NCBI GenBank assembly: GCA_028279365.1
Contig: JANQNX010000003.1
Span: 1-64,000 of the forward strand
Length of the DNA stretch: 64,000 nucleotides
Direction: 5' to 3'
Source: Gammaproteobacteria bacterium
GTDB taxonomy: Bacteria; Pseudomonadota; Gammaproteobacteria; Eutrophobiales; Eutrophobiaceae
Part shown: piece after piece, positions 56,099 through 64,000 of the stretch
Numbering within the stretch: position 1 is the stretch's first letter
Layout: the number at the start of each line of letters is the position of its first letter
Translations under genes and position numbers: made by a program
Notes under the pieces: generated by a model
Seen by the model: only the letters and a program-made list of their open reading frames with translations
Told to the model about the DNA's origin: nothing
Databases searched by the model: none

Positions 56099-56176
56099 AC
56101 GTCTAGATTACCGTGAATACACTGCGAAGCAAGATTTCAATGACATCGACATCAGCTTGATATTTATCTGATTTGC

Positions 56177-56203
56177 TAAAGAAATCCGCTACCTGACCGC
56201 TAT
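56177..56203 (+). promoter_or_regulatory. Candidate sigma-28 (FliA) promoter of the chemoreceptor gene
   Basis: TAAAGAAA (56177-56184), 11-nt spacer, then ACCGCTAT (56196-56203). The flagellar sigma consensus is TAAAGTTT-N11-GCCGATAA; the first box matches TAAAG, the spacing is exact and five of eight positions of the second box agree. Chemoreceptor genes are commonly FliA-dependent. The ATG is about 95 nt downstream. Confidence 0.4.
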
Positions 56204-56298
56204 AGCCTTGCAGGAATTCGTAAATCAGGACATCGCAGAGTAAAACCTGCCAGATTTTTAACTATTTGACATCACGTAGTCAGTCAGGAGTAAAAAAC

Positions 56299-59253
56299 AT
56301 GAATTCATTCAATAATCTAAAATTGAAATGGAAACTAATCGCCATCGTACTCATACCGATATTGAGTCTCCTGTATTTTGCGCAGGCAGAAGTGCGCAAG
56401 AATTACGCAATAAAAACAGAAAATAATAAGATTCTGGTACTCTCCAAACTGGCCGTTAAAGCCAGCAACCTGGTGCATGAATTACAAAAAGAACGCGGTT
56501 TATCGTCAGCCTATCAAGGCAGCGATGGTACGGAATTTTCGACCGAGCTGACGGCACAACGCAAACAGGTAGATGAAAAGGCCAAACAGTTAAAAACCGT
56601 ATTAGCTGATTTCGATGTTGAAGAATTTGGTTCTGATTTCGTTACACAATTGCAGCTTGCATTAGACATGCACAATGAAATTGGCAATAAGCGCCAGACG
56701 GTCACCTCGCTCAGCATCTCCAAAGAAGATGCACTTGCTTACTATACCAACATGAACAGCGCCTTTTTAGGCATGATTGGCTTTTTACCCACCTTGAGCA
56801 CGGTGGGAGAACTTAGCAGCATGGGCGGAGCCTACGTCAATTTTCTCAACAGCAAGGATCGTGCAGGACAGGAACGTTCCGTACTGGCAATTGCATTTTC
56901 GCAGGATGTGTTTGATAGTGGTTTGTATGAACGTTTCAACGCGCTGGTCACGACACAGTCAGTTTACCTCAATGTTTTTACTTCACTGGCAACACGCGAA
57001 CAGATTCAATTCTATAACGAAACCATGAAGGGAGAGTTCATCGAAGAAACAGAGAACATGCGTGCAATTGCGACTGAGCGCGCTAACCTGGGCGGTTTTA
57101 ATATTGATCCAGGCTATTGGTTCGACATGCAGACGGGCAAAATAAACCTGCTCAAGACAGTTGAAGATAAACTCTCGGATGATCTGTTTTCACTTGCTAA
57201 CCGTCTTCAACAAGAAGCGAGCTCTGCGCTAATGTTTTCAATCATAACGACATTAGTCTCGCTGTTATTTACCGCGGGCTTTGTTTTCTTTATGCAACGC
57301 AAACTGGCAAGCAATGTCAATCACGCTGTCAAGATCGCCAGTAATATTGCTGAAGGTAATTTTAACAACGATATTAACAGTGACGCGACCGATGAGATCG
57401 GTGAGATGTTAACCGCATTGCAATACATGCAAACCGAATTATTCGGACAAATAAACAGGGAAAAAGAAGAAGCATTACGTATTCAGGAGGCATTAAACAA
57501 CACAACAACCAACGTAATCGTCGCCGATACAGAGCACAATATTATGTATATGAACGATACTGCCGTGAATATGTTCAATGACAATAAAACTGAATTCAAC
57601 AATGCCTTACCTGATTTAAACCTCAATGAGTTAAACGGCACAGGTATTTTTTCATTTCATAAAGATGCGTCTAAACGCAGAATGGTTTTACAAGAGCTTA
57701 ATGCTACCAACACAACTGAAATTCAATTAGGCCAACACATCTTTAACGTAGTGGCAAACCCGGTGTTAAATGAAAAAGGCGAACGACTTGGCACCGTTGA
57801 AGAATGGACCGATTTGACACAACAAAAAGTAGCCGAGCAACAAATCGAACAAGTGATCAGCGCTGCGGTAGCTGGCGAGTTAAGCACCAGGCTCGACAGC
57901 AATCGATTTGAGGGCTTTATGAAAACAATGGCCGAAGGTGTCAACCAGATGCTGGATACCATTGTTGAACCATTAAAAGTGGCCGCAGATTATGTTGACC
58001 GTATCGCCAAGGGCGATATTCCCGAACCGATCACAGCGGATTATCAAGGCGATTTCAGCTTAATTAAAAACAACCTGAATACCTGTATTAAAGCCATTAA
58101 TCAGTTAGTCAATGATGCTGAAAGTTTATCGGTCGCCGCTGTACAAGGAAAACTGGAAACACGGGCTGATGTTGACTGCCACCAGGGTGATTTCCGCAAG
58201 ATTATTGAAGGTGTAAATAATACTCTGGACGCAATCGTGATGCCGATTAATGAGTGTAAAGTCACCATGGATGCATTATCCAAAGGCAACCTCACTAAAA
58301 CTATGCAAGGTAATTTTCAGGGTGAATTTGCAGTATTAAAAGATGCCATCAACACCAGTATCAAAAACTTGTATGAGATGGTGAATAAAATTCGAAACTC
58401 TGCTGATCGAATTAACAACGCATCGGATGAAATCTCCACCGCCAGTATTGATCTCAGTCAACGAACCGAGGAACAGGCATCCTCACTTGAAGAAACAGCT
58501 TCCAGTCTTGAGGAGTTGACCTCGACCGTAGAACAAAACCGGGATAACACAAATAGCGCAAATGACCTGGCGATAGCCACTGCCAAGCGCGCTGAACAAG
58601 GTGGCGAAGTCGTCAGTGAAGCAGTAACGGCAATGGAAACTATCAACGCCAGCAGCAAGGAAATTGTCGATATTATTGGTGTCATCGACGATATCGCCTT
58701 CCAGACCAATCTATTGGCATTGAACGCTTCGGTCGAAGCGGCGCGCGCGGGTGAGCAAGGGCGTGGTTTTGCAGTGGTCGCATCAGAAGTGCGTAATCTG
58801 GCCCAGCGCAGTGCGGAAGCAGCAAAGGATATTAAGGAACTGATTAACGATAGCGTTGGCAAAGTTGAGCATGGTTCAGAGCTGGTGAATAAATCCGGTA
58901 CCACGCTGGAAGAGATTATAGCTGAAGTTAAAAAGGTCAACAGTATCATCGCGGAAATCGCTGAAGCCAGTGAAGAACAATTCGCCGGTATTAACCAGGT
59001 GAATGTTGCAATCAATCAGATGGATCAGATGACTCAGCAAAATGCGGCGATGGTTGAAGAAACCTCTGCTTCAAGTAAATCAATGGATGATGAAGCAAAA
59101 GATTTAATAAGATTGATGGAGGCCTTTAATGTCGGAAGCACTACACAGCAATCAAAACTAGAGGCTGACAATAGTTTATCCACAAATAACGACATAGAAC
59201 CAAAACCTGACTTGAAGGTAGTCGGTGGCAATGATGAGTGGCAGAATTTTTAA
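56299..59253 (+). CDS. Methyl-accepting chemotaxis protein with NIT, PAS and multiple HAMP domains
   Basis: 984 residues. TM1 at about 10-30; periplasmic nitrate/nitrite-sensing (NIT) type domain (about 45-300, with [19 protein letters not shown]); TM2 about 310-332; HAMP (335-390); PAS (about 398-510); several HAMP-like repeats (about 515-700); MCP signalling domain (about 705-950) with hairpin tip [20 protein letters not shown] and methylation helices ([15 protein letters not shown]). It ends in EWQNF, matching the xWxxF tether for CheR/CheB. I use the ATG at 56299 with an AGGAG 8 nt upstream rather than an in-frame TTG at 56266. Ligand is not shown by sequence; nitrate or nitrite is suggested by the NIT family only. 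Confidence 0.93.
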   Translation: MNSFNNLKLKWKLIAIVLIPILSLLYFAQAEVRKNYAIKTENNKILVLSKLAVKASNLVHELQKERGLSSAYQGSDGTEFSTELTAQRKQVDEKAKQLKTVLADFDVEEFGSDFVTQLQLALDMHNEIGNKRQTVTSLSISKEDALAYYTNMNSAFLGMIGFLPTLSTVGELSSMGGAYVNFLNSKDRAGQERSVLAIAFSQDVFDSGLYERFNALVTTQSVYLNVFTSLATREQIQFYNETMKGEFIEETENMRAIATERANLGGFNIDPGYWFDMQTGKINLLKTVEDKLSDDLFSLANRLQQEASSALMFSIITTLVSLLFTAGFVFFMQRKLASNVNHAVKIASNIAEGNFNNDINSDATDEIGEMLTALQYMQTELFGQINREKEEALRIQEALNNTTTNVIVADTEHNIMYMNDTAVNMFNDNKTEFNNALPDLNLNELNGTGIFSFHKDASKRRMVLQELNATNTTEIQLGQHIFNVVANPVLNEKGERLGTVEEWTDLTQQKVAEQQIEQVISAAVAGELSTRLDSNRFEGFMKTMAEGVNQMLDTIVEPLKVAADYVDRIAKGDIPEPITADYQGDFSLIKNNLNTCIKAINQLVNDAESLSVAAVQGKLETRADVDCHQGDFRKIIEGVNNTLDAIVMPINECKVTMDALSKGNLTKTMQGNFQGEFAVLKDAINTSIKNLYEMVNKIRNSADRINNASDEISTASIDLSQRTEEQASSLEETASSLEELTSTVEQNRDNTNSANDLAIATAKRAEQGGEVVSEAVTAMETINASSKEIVDIIGVIDDIAFQTNLLALNASVEAARAGEQGRGFAVVASEVRNLAQRSAEAAKDIKELINDSVGKVEHGSELVNKSGTTLEEIIAEVKKVNSIIAEIAEASEEQFAGINQVNVAINQMDQMTQQNAAMVEETSASSKSMDDEAKDLIRLMEAFNVGSTTQQSKLEADNSLSTNNDIEPKPDLKVVGGNDEWQNF

Positions 59254-59336
59254 CAGTTAATCATTAAGCACGTTTCACAGTTGTCGCTATCAAGGTAAAA
59301 TCTGATGGTTTATTTCATTATCAAAGATAGGAAAAT

Positions 59337-59765
59337 ATGTCAGATACTATTGAAAGAAGCGGTCGCTGTCTTTGCAATTCCATACAGTTTCTAGCAAAAA
59401 CAATGCGTAAAGAAATTGGTGCCTGTCATTGTGCAATGTGCCGAAAATGGGGTGGCGGCCCGTTAATGGTAGCTGACTGTGGTCAGGATGTAGTCTTCGA
59501 AAAAAAAGATACACTAAGCATTCATGATTCATCCGACTGGGCCGACCGGGGCTTTTGCAACCAATGCGGCACCCACCTTTTTTATCGGTTTAAGCAAACG
59601 CAACAATACATGATGCCGGTCGGACTGTTTGACGATGACAGCGATCTGTCTTTTACCGAACAGGTATTTGTTGACGATAGACCGGATTATTATGCATTCG
59701 CAAACAACACCCATGAGATGACCGGAGAAGAATGTTTTGCTGCTTATAATGCAGAACAAAAATAA
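59337..59765 (+). CDS. GFA/CENP-V family zinc protein
   Basis: 142 residues. The zinc-binding cysteines of the GFA fold are present: GRCLCNSIQF, ACHCAMCRKWGGG and GFCNQCGTHLFYRF. The family includes glutathione-dependent formaldehyde-activating enzyme and other small-thiol adduct proteins; the substrate of this one cannot be told. ATG preceded by a purine-rich TAGGA. Follows the chemoreceptor gene by 83 nt, in the same orientation. Confidence 0.9.
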   Translation: MSDTIERSGRCLCNSIQFLAKTMRKEIGACHCAMCRKWGGGPLMVADCGQDVVFEKKDTLSIHDSSDWADRGFCNQCGTHLFYRFKQTQQYMMPVGLFDDDSDLSFTEQVFVDDRPDYYAFANNTHEMTGEECFAAYNAEQK

Positions 59766-59825
59766 ATCGGGATCATTTACTACTCACTCAACCAATCACT
59801 CCCAGGCAGATTTCTACTTAATCAA

Positions 59826-60947
59826 CTAAGTTTGCGAATCATTGTTTTGATGTTCACCTCGCATCAAGACACTATCAGCAATATGTAAGGTTGACGTAGG
59901 AAACGCACATTCAGCACCATTTGACTCGATGATCTTAATAATATTTAACATGACATCCTGCTTTACTTCGTGAAACCGAATCCAGTTAGTGGTCTTGGTA
60001 AAGGTATAGATAAAGAAATCCAGCGACGATGGTGCGAATGCATTGAAGTTAACAATCAAGGTCTGATTAGTATCGATATCTTTATGCTCCTGAAGCATTT
60101 TTTTAACCGCGGCCACAATCTCATCCATCTTGCCCGCATCATCATAACGAATACCTATGGTTTCCTTGATACGCCGATTCGTCATTCTTGAAGGATTCTC
60201 CACCGCAATGTTGGTAAACACCGCATTGGGCACATAAAGCGGTCGCTTATCAAAGGTGCGGATGGTAGTTAAACGCCAGCCGATCTTTTCAACAGTTCCT
60301 TCTATTTCTTTATCTGGCGAACGAATCCAGTCGCCGACATCAAACGGGCGATCAAGGTAGATCGTCAAACCACCAAAAAAATTCGCGAGCAGATCACGTG
60401 CCGCAAAACCGATGGCGATACCACCAATACCACCAAACGCCAATACACCGGAGATACTGTAACCAAGCGTTTGCAATATGACCAGACCGCCGGTGATGAC
60501 AATCGACACCCGGATTAATTTGGCAATGGCATCGGCGGTAGTGCGGTCGAAGTCTTCACCACCACTGAGCTTTTTATCAAGAATAATGCTCTCGGCCCTT
60601 GAGATAAAACGCACCAGAAACCAGACCAGAATGACAATGACCCCCACCGAACGTATCGGATCCACGGCTTCGAACAATGCTGCATTGGTTTTTAATTTGA
60701 TAATGTCGGCAGCAAAACATAATCCAATGATCCAGATTAATAATGTTGCCGGACGGTAGGCAGAACGAAGCAGCGCATAGTCCCAGGCAGTGCGTGTATT
60801 TTTAAATTTGGTCAGTAACTTGCCGACAACACGCTTTTGTATCCAGTTAATCGACGCGGTAACAAAGACAATAATAAAGACTTGCACGATCCAGGTTTCG
60901 GAACGAAATAGTCCGGCAATGGTCTTTGTTACATCATCAAAATTCAT
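59826..60947 (-). CDS. MscS-family mechanosensitive channel
   Basis: 373 residues. Membrane helices at about 18-38, 68-88, 97-120, 140-160 and 165-185; the pore helix GIAIGFAARDLLANFFGG and following GLTIYLDRPFDVGDWIRSPD are the MscS signature, then the beta domain (EGTVEKIGWRLTTIRTFDKR and VPNAVFTNIAVENPSR) and the alpha/beta C-terminal domain. It would release solutes on osmotic down-shock. It is convergent with the GFA gene and follows the TraB/GumN gene. Confidence 0.93.
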   Translation of the reverse strand: MNFDDVTKTIAGLFRSETWIVQVFIIVFVTASINWIQKRVVGKLLTKFKNTRTAWDYALLRSAYRPATLLIWIIGLCFAADIIKLKTNAALFEAVDPIRSVGVIVILVWFLVRFISRAESIILDKKLSGGEDFDRTTADAIAKLIRVSIVITGGLVILQTLGYSISGVLAFGGIGGIAIGFAARDLLANFFGGLTIYLDRPFDVGDWIRSPDKEIEGTVEKIGWRLTTIRTFDKRPLYVPNAVFTNIAVENPSRMTNRRIKETIGIRYDDAGKMDEIVAAVKKMLQEHKDIDTNQTLIVNFNAFAPSSLDFFIYTFTKTTNWIRFHEVKQDVMLNIIKIIESNGAECAFPTSTLHIADSVLMRGEHQNNDSQT

Positions 60948-60969
60948 GCGTGGTTCCTGTTAATGATAG

Positions 60970-61884
60970 TCAATATACGACAGAGACTTGATAACCCTGT
61001 CTTTCGAGTAATTCCAACACGCCTTCTTCACCACTCAGATGCATCGCGCCAATGGCGATAAATGATTTTCCTTTCGCCAGAATAGGTTGCATTCTCTCTA
61101 CCATTTTGTGATTACGGTCATTGATTAATTTTTGCATTAAATCCTTATATAGCGGTTCGTCGATCATGTCATAACGGTTTGCATGTTCAAACAAACCTGC
61201 CAGATTTCTCTCCAGATATAAGGACTTCATAACAGCAAAATCATTTTCAACCACATCATAATGACATACGGTATCAATCAATAAACGCGCCTGATCGGTC
61301 AAACTAAGCTGGTTAAATAGCTGGCCCTGCTCTTCCAATGTTTCCAGGCCGTTAACCGTCGCACCATTTTGTTGAGCGATGGAAAACAGCACCAAATCCA
61401 GCGCATCACCGGTCTCTGGTGGATAGTTCATCATTAAAAAGGCAGCCCATGGCTTCATGACAGATACCACCTCGGGCATCATGCTATATCTGGAAAGTAT
61501 TTCTGTGGCACGTTGATAGATCGCCTCATCAATGTATTCAGACAACTGTTGTCCTTCCTGAAAAAACATCATCCGTGTCATCAACATAATCTGCTCAGTA
61601 TCCGGCAAGGCTTCCATGACAAATTGTTCTGAAGAGTTTAATGCCTGACTGACCGGTTCCGGTAATGCCACAATACTCGGATCAGAGACATGAATCGTAC
61701 CGAACACATAGCTGGTCGCCTGTCCGGCTTTGTTGACCTGCCACAATAAACCTTTATCGTATTTCAGTTTTTGAGCAGGTCTGTTGTGCTCAATCAGCGG
61801 CTGGCATTGGCTGGAAAGCGCAGCGTTGGCACTGAATGACAACAACAGAGCAAACGTAATTAACAGTAATCTATACAATATCAT
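60970..61884 (-). CDS. TraB/GumN family protein
   Basis: 304 residues with a signal peptide (LLLITFALLLSFSANA) and the TraB/GumN fold: SYVFGTIHVSDP near the N-terminus, MEALPDTEQI, and KSFIAIGAMHLSGEEGVLEL near the C-terminus carry the paired GxxH motifs thought to form a metal-dependent protease-like site. It probably acts in the periplasm; substrate unknown. Its start overlaps the nagZ end by 14 nt. Confidence 0.88.
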   Translation of the reverse strand: MILYRLLLITFALLLSFSANAALSSQCQPLIEHNRPAQKLKYDKGLLWQVNKAGQATSYVFGTIHVSDPSIVALPEPVSQALNSSEQFVMEALPDTEQIMLMTRMMFFQEGQQLSEYIDEAIYQRATEILSRYSMMPEVVSVMKPWAAFLMMNYPPETGDALDLVLFSIAQQNGATVNGLETLEEQGQLFNQLSLTDQARLLIDTVCHYDVVENDFAVMKSLYLERNLAGLFEHANRYDMIDEPLYKDLMQKLINDRNHKMVERMQPILAKGKSFIAIGAMHLSGEEGVLELLERQGYQVSVVY

Positions 61885-62935
61885 CGACTCCTAAATTGAG
61901 TTCCGGTTGTGGCAACAAACGGGCAATTGCATTCGAACGCTGTTGCCAAATCCGGGTAGTTTTTAATTCGGTTAAATCCTGTTTGAACTGACCATGCATA
62001 CGAATCAATCGCGACTGTGATTCGATACTCTCTGGCAGCGTTGCCTTGTCCAGTATTTGCTGAGCACCTGCCTGATTATTACAAGCCAGTACCATATCAC
62101 AACCCGCTTGCAGCGCTGCCTCAGCGCGTTCTGGATAGCTGCCAATCACTTCCGCACCGGCCATACTTAAATCATCGCTGAATATAGTTCCCTGAAACTC
62201 CAGTTGCTTGCGTAAAATTTGCTTAAGCCAAATCGGGGAGAAACCGGCAGGCAACTCATCGACCCTGGAATAAATCACATGCGCCGGCATGATACCCGCC
62301 AAACCGTTGCGAATCATCCTTTCAAACGGAATCAAATCCAGCATTTGTATATCCTGGTAATCACGATGGTCATAGGGAATCGCAACATGCGAGTCTTCCA
62401 CAACCGAACCATGACCGGGGAAATGTTTGCCAACCGCGGCCATCCCCGCCTGCTTCATGCCGCGTACATAGGCGCGAGCTAATTTTACAATCTGTTCCGG
62501 TTCCGTATGAAAGGCACGATCACCGATGACTTCTGATTTATCGCCACCAATATCCAGCACCGGCGCGAAACTTAAATCGATACCGACCGCTAATAACTCC
62601 GAAGCCATTAACCAGCCCGTTTGCTCGGTAAGCGTCTCTGCCTCGGCGCCATGTTTTGCAAACACATCACAAGCCGGTAATAATGTAAAACCCTCTCGAA
62701 AACGTTGTACCCGGCCACCTTCATGATCGACGGCAATTAACAGATGCGGCTGACGTAATTCATGAATGGATTGCGTCAGCGCTGCAAGCTGTTCCGGTGA
62801 AGCATAATTACGCGTAAACAAAATGACGCCGCCAACTTTTGGATGTAACAACATCTCACGTTCGTCGGCTTCCATCTCCAGACCGCGCAGGTCACACATC
62901 ACCGGACCTAATGCCTGTTTCAGTTGCTTAGTCAT
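61871..62935 (-). CDS. nagZ: Beta-N-acetylhexosaminidase NagZ
   Basis: 354-residue GH3 enzyme of cell-wall recycling that removes GlcNAc from anhydro-muropeptides in the cytoplasm. Motifs: AVDHEGGRVQRFREGFT, DLSFAPVLDIGG, the conserved GKHFPGHGSVVEDSHV loop with the catalytic His, and the nucleophile Asp in TIFSDDLSMAGAEV. No signal peptide, agreeing with NagZ. It overlaps the ABC permease gene by ATGA. Confidence 0.96.
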   Translation of the reverse strand: MTKQLKQALGPVMCDLRGLEMEADEREMLLHPKVGGVILFTRNYASPEQLAALTQSIHELRQPHLLIAVDHEGGRVQRFREGFTLLPACDVFAKHGAEAETLTEQTGWLMASELLAVGIDLSFAPVLDIGGDKSEVIGDRAFHTEPEQIVKLARAYVRGMKQAGMAAVGKHFPGHGSVVEDSHVAIPYDHRDYQDIQMLDLIPFERMIRNGLAGIMPAHVIYSRVDELPAGFSPIWLKQILRKQLEFQGTIFSDDLSMAGAEVIGSYPERAEAALQAGCDMVLACNNQAGAQQILDKATLPESIESQSRLIRMHGQFKQDLTELKTTRIWQQRSNAIARLLPQPELNLGVDDIV

Positions 62936-63738
62936 GCTGTGGTTTGTTCTTTTATATCCATTGCGTCACGCAAACGATCACCAAGTAAATTAATACATAG
63001 CACCAGTGACAGAATAGCAAATCCCGGCGCGAGTACCATATGCGGCGCGATTAACAAATAGGCGCCACCATCACGAATCATACTACCCCATGAGGCCTGC
63101 GGCGGTTGAACGCCGAGGCCCAGAAATGACAAACCGGCTTCTGCAATCACTACCCCGGCAAATGCAAACGTCGCCTCAACAATCAATGGCGCCATAATTA
63201 ACGGCAAGACATGTTTAATCATGATAAATAATTCCGACGTGCCTAATGCCCTTGCCGCTAACACATGATCGCGTTCCCTAACTGTCAGCGTCTGCACTCT
63301 GGCCAAGCGTGCAAACCCCACCCAGCTGACGATAGACAATGCAAATACCGCATTCATCAATCCCGGCCCGAGTAATCCCGCTAATGCAATTGCCAACAAA
63401 ATACCTGGAAACGCAATAAATAAATCAATCACCATTACCAGCGCTCTATCCCACACACCACCTAACCATGCACCCAGGACTCCTAACACGATACCAATAA
63501 TTAATGAGATCGATACCACAATGATAGACACACTTAACGATGTTCTGGCACCCATGATCAAACGTGACGCAATCGAACGGCCCAAATCATCATGACCAAA
63601 CCACTGTTGCCAATTCGGCGGAACCAATATTTTTTCCAACGCGATCATATCGGGTTCAAGCGGAAGTAACGGCGAGCATAAGGCTAATACTAACCACGTT
63701 AACAAGATCAGAAGCGGGATAGAAATCAAACGCGCCAT
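62932..63738 (-). CDS. Peptide/nickel-type ABC transporter permease (DppC/OppC family)
   Basis: 268 residues, five to six membrane helices. The permease EAA-type motif is ALGTSELFIMIKHVLPLIMA and the C-terminal LSFLGLGVQPPQASWGSMI is typical of DppC/OppC. Substrate (dipeptide, oligopeptide, nickel or another solute) cannot be told. I use ATG 63738, which overlaps the preceding permease stop by one base; a GTG one codon earlier is possible. Partner genes lie beyond the window. Confidence 0.9.
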   Translation of the reverse strand: MARLISIPLLILLTWLVLALCSPLLPLEPDMIALEKILVPPNWQQWFGHDDLGRSIASRLIMGARTSLSVSIIVVSISLIIGIVLGVLGAWLGGVWDRALVMVIDLFIAFPGILLAIALAGLLGPGLMNAVFALSIVSWVGFARLARVQTLTVRERDHVLAARALGTSELFIMIKHVLPLIMAPLIVEATFAFAGVVIAEAGLSFLGLGVQPPQASWGSMIRDGGAYLLIAPHMVLAPGFAILSLVLCINLLGDRLRDAMDIKEQTTA

Positions 63739-64000
63739 CACTCCAGCCTCACCCTGGGATCAACCGCAACATAGATCAAGTCTGTCAGTAGATTCACTAA
63801 TACATAGGTCATACTGATCAACAACACACAGGCTTGCACGACCGGATAATCGCGCTTTTGAATGGATTCAATCAACAGTTGCCCAATACCCGGCCAAGAA
63901 AATATGGTCTCGGTAATGACCGCCCCGGCCAACAAAGCGCCAAACTGCATGCCTAATATCGTAATGATAGGTAAGGCAGCATTTCTTAATGCGTGCAATG
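63738..64000 (-). CDS. Peptide-type ABC transporter permease, C-terminal part (DppB/OppB family)
   Basis: Only the last 87 or so codons are inside the window. They contain the EAA-loop ([19 protein letters not shown]), [18 protein letters not shown] and the ending [19 protein letters not shown], which is characteristic of the DppB/OppB family. It pairs with the DppC-like gene downstream. Confidence 0.92.
   Translation of the reverse strand, partial: LHALRNAALPIITILGMQFGALLAGAVITETIFSWPGIGQLLIESIQKRDYPVVQACVLLISMTYVLVNLLTDLIYVAVDPRVRLE

Overview
The window is a 64 kb chromosomal segment of a gammaproteobacterium. This is supported by the tRNA-Tyr/Gly/Thr-tuf cluster, the dprA-(LysM)-def-fmt-rsmB-trkA block, a complete MSHA-type IV pilus locus, the ubiE-ubiJ-ubiB ubiquinone operon, an EnvC/CtpA/YibQ block and dapF-DUF484-xerC. 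By eye the base composition is moderate (mid-40s % GC). The genus cannot be fixed from the sequence alone. I see no rRNA, prophage, insertion sequence or CRISPR array, and no clearly broken gene.

Layout. (1) 1-3.1 kb, minus strand: start of tuf, three tRNAs with a recognisable promoter, topA. (2) 3.1-6.0 kb, minus: smg, dprA and a LysM exported protein, divergent from (3) 6.1-16.8 kb, plus: def-fmt-rsmB-DUF4390-ntrY-ntrX-trkA-trkH-methyltransferase-TPR. Most of these are joined by 1- or 4-nt start/stop overlaps and should be one translationally coupled operon. It combines translation initiation and rRNA methylation functions with an NtrY/NtrX two-component system and the Trk potassium uptake system. 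NtrX keeps its receiver and DNA-binding parts but has lost key residues of the sigma-54 activator ATPase. (4) 16.8-18.2 kb: a class 1B dihydroorotate dehydrogenase and trmL, divergently arranged.

(5) 18.2-39.4 kb, minus: a large MSHA-type IV pilus locus. Read in the direction of transcription it is mshQ, mshI, PilN-like gene, mshJ, mshK, mshL, mshM, mshN, mshE, mshG, mshF, unknown membrane protein, mshA, O-antigen-ligase-like protein, mshC, mshD, mshO, mshP. Four points stand out. The giant adhesin-like mshQ lies at the upstream end instead of the classical downstream end. An unrecognised four-helix membrane protein precedes the major pilin, where mshB would be expected. A Wzy/WaaL-family ligase, a candidate pilin glycosylase, is inserted between the major and minor pilins. 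A strong intrinsic terminator just after mshA lies inside the reading frame of that ligase. MshE carries tandem c-di-GMP-binding type motifs, so the pilus is probably under c-di-GMP control.

(6) 39.5-41.4 kb, minus: gpsA, secB and a membrane-anchored rhodanese. (7) 41.7-48.0 kb, plus: gpmI-envC-ctpA-yibQ-DJ-1 gene, then an AT-rich methyltransferase gene that looks like an insertion. (8) 48.1-56.1 kb, minus: ubiB/ubiJ/ubiE, DUF971, hslU/hslV, xerC, DUF484, dapF. (9) 56.3-59.8 kb, plus: a 984-residue NIT-PAS-multi-HAMP chemoreceptor with a C-terminal CheR-tether pentapeptide and a candidate FliA promoter, then a GFA-family zinc protein. (10) 59.8-64 kb, minus: an MscS channel, a TraB/GumN protein, nagZ and two peptide-type ABC permeases, the last cut by the window end.

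The most unusual parts are the rearranged and expanded MSHA locus with its embedded ligase and terminator, and the ATPase-degenerate NtrX.
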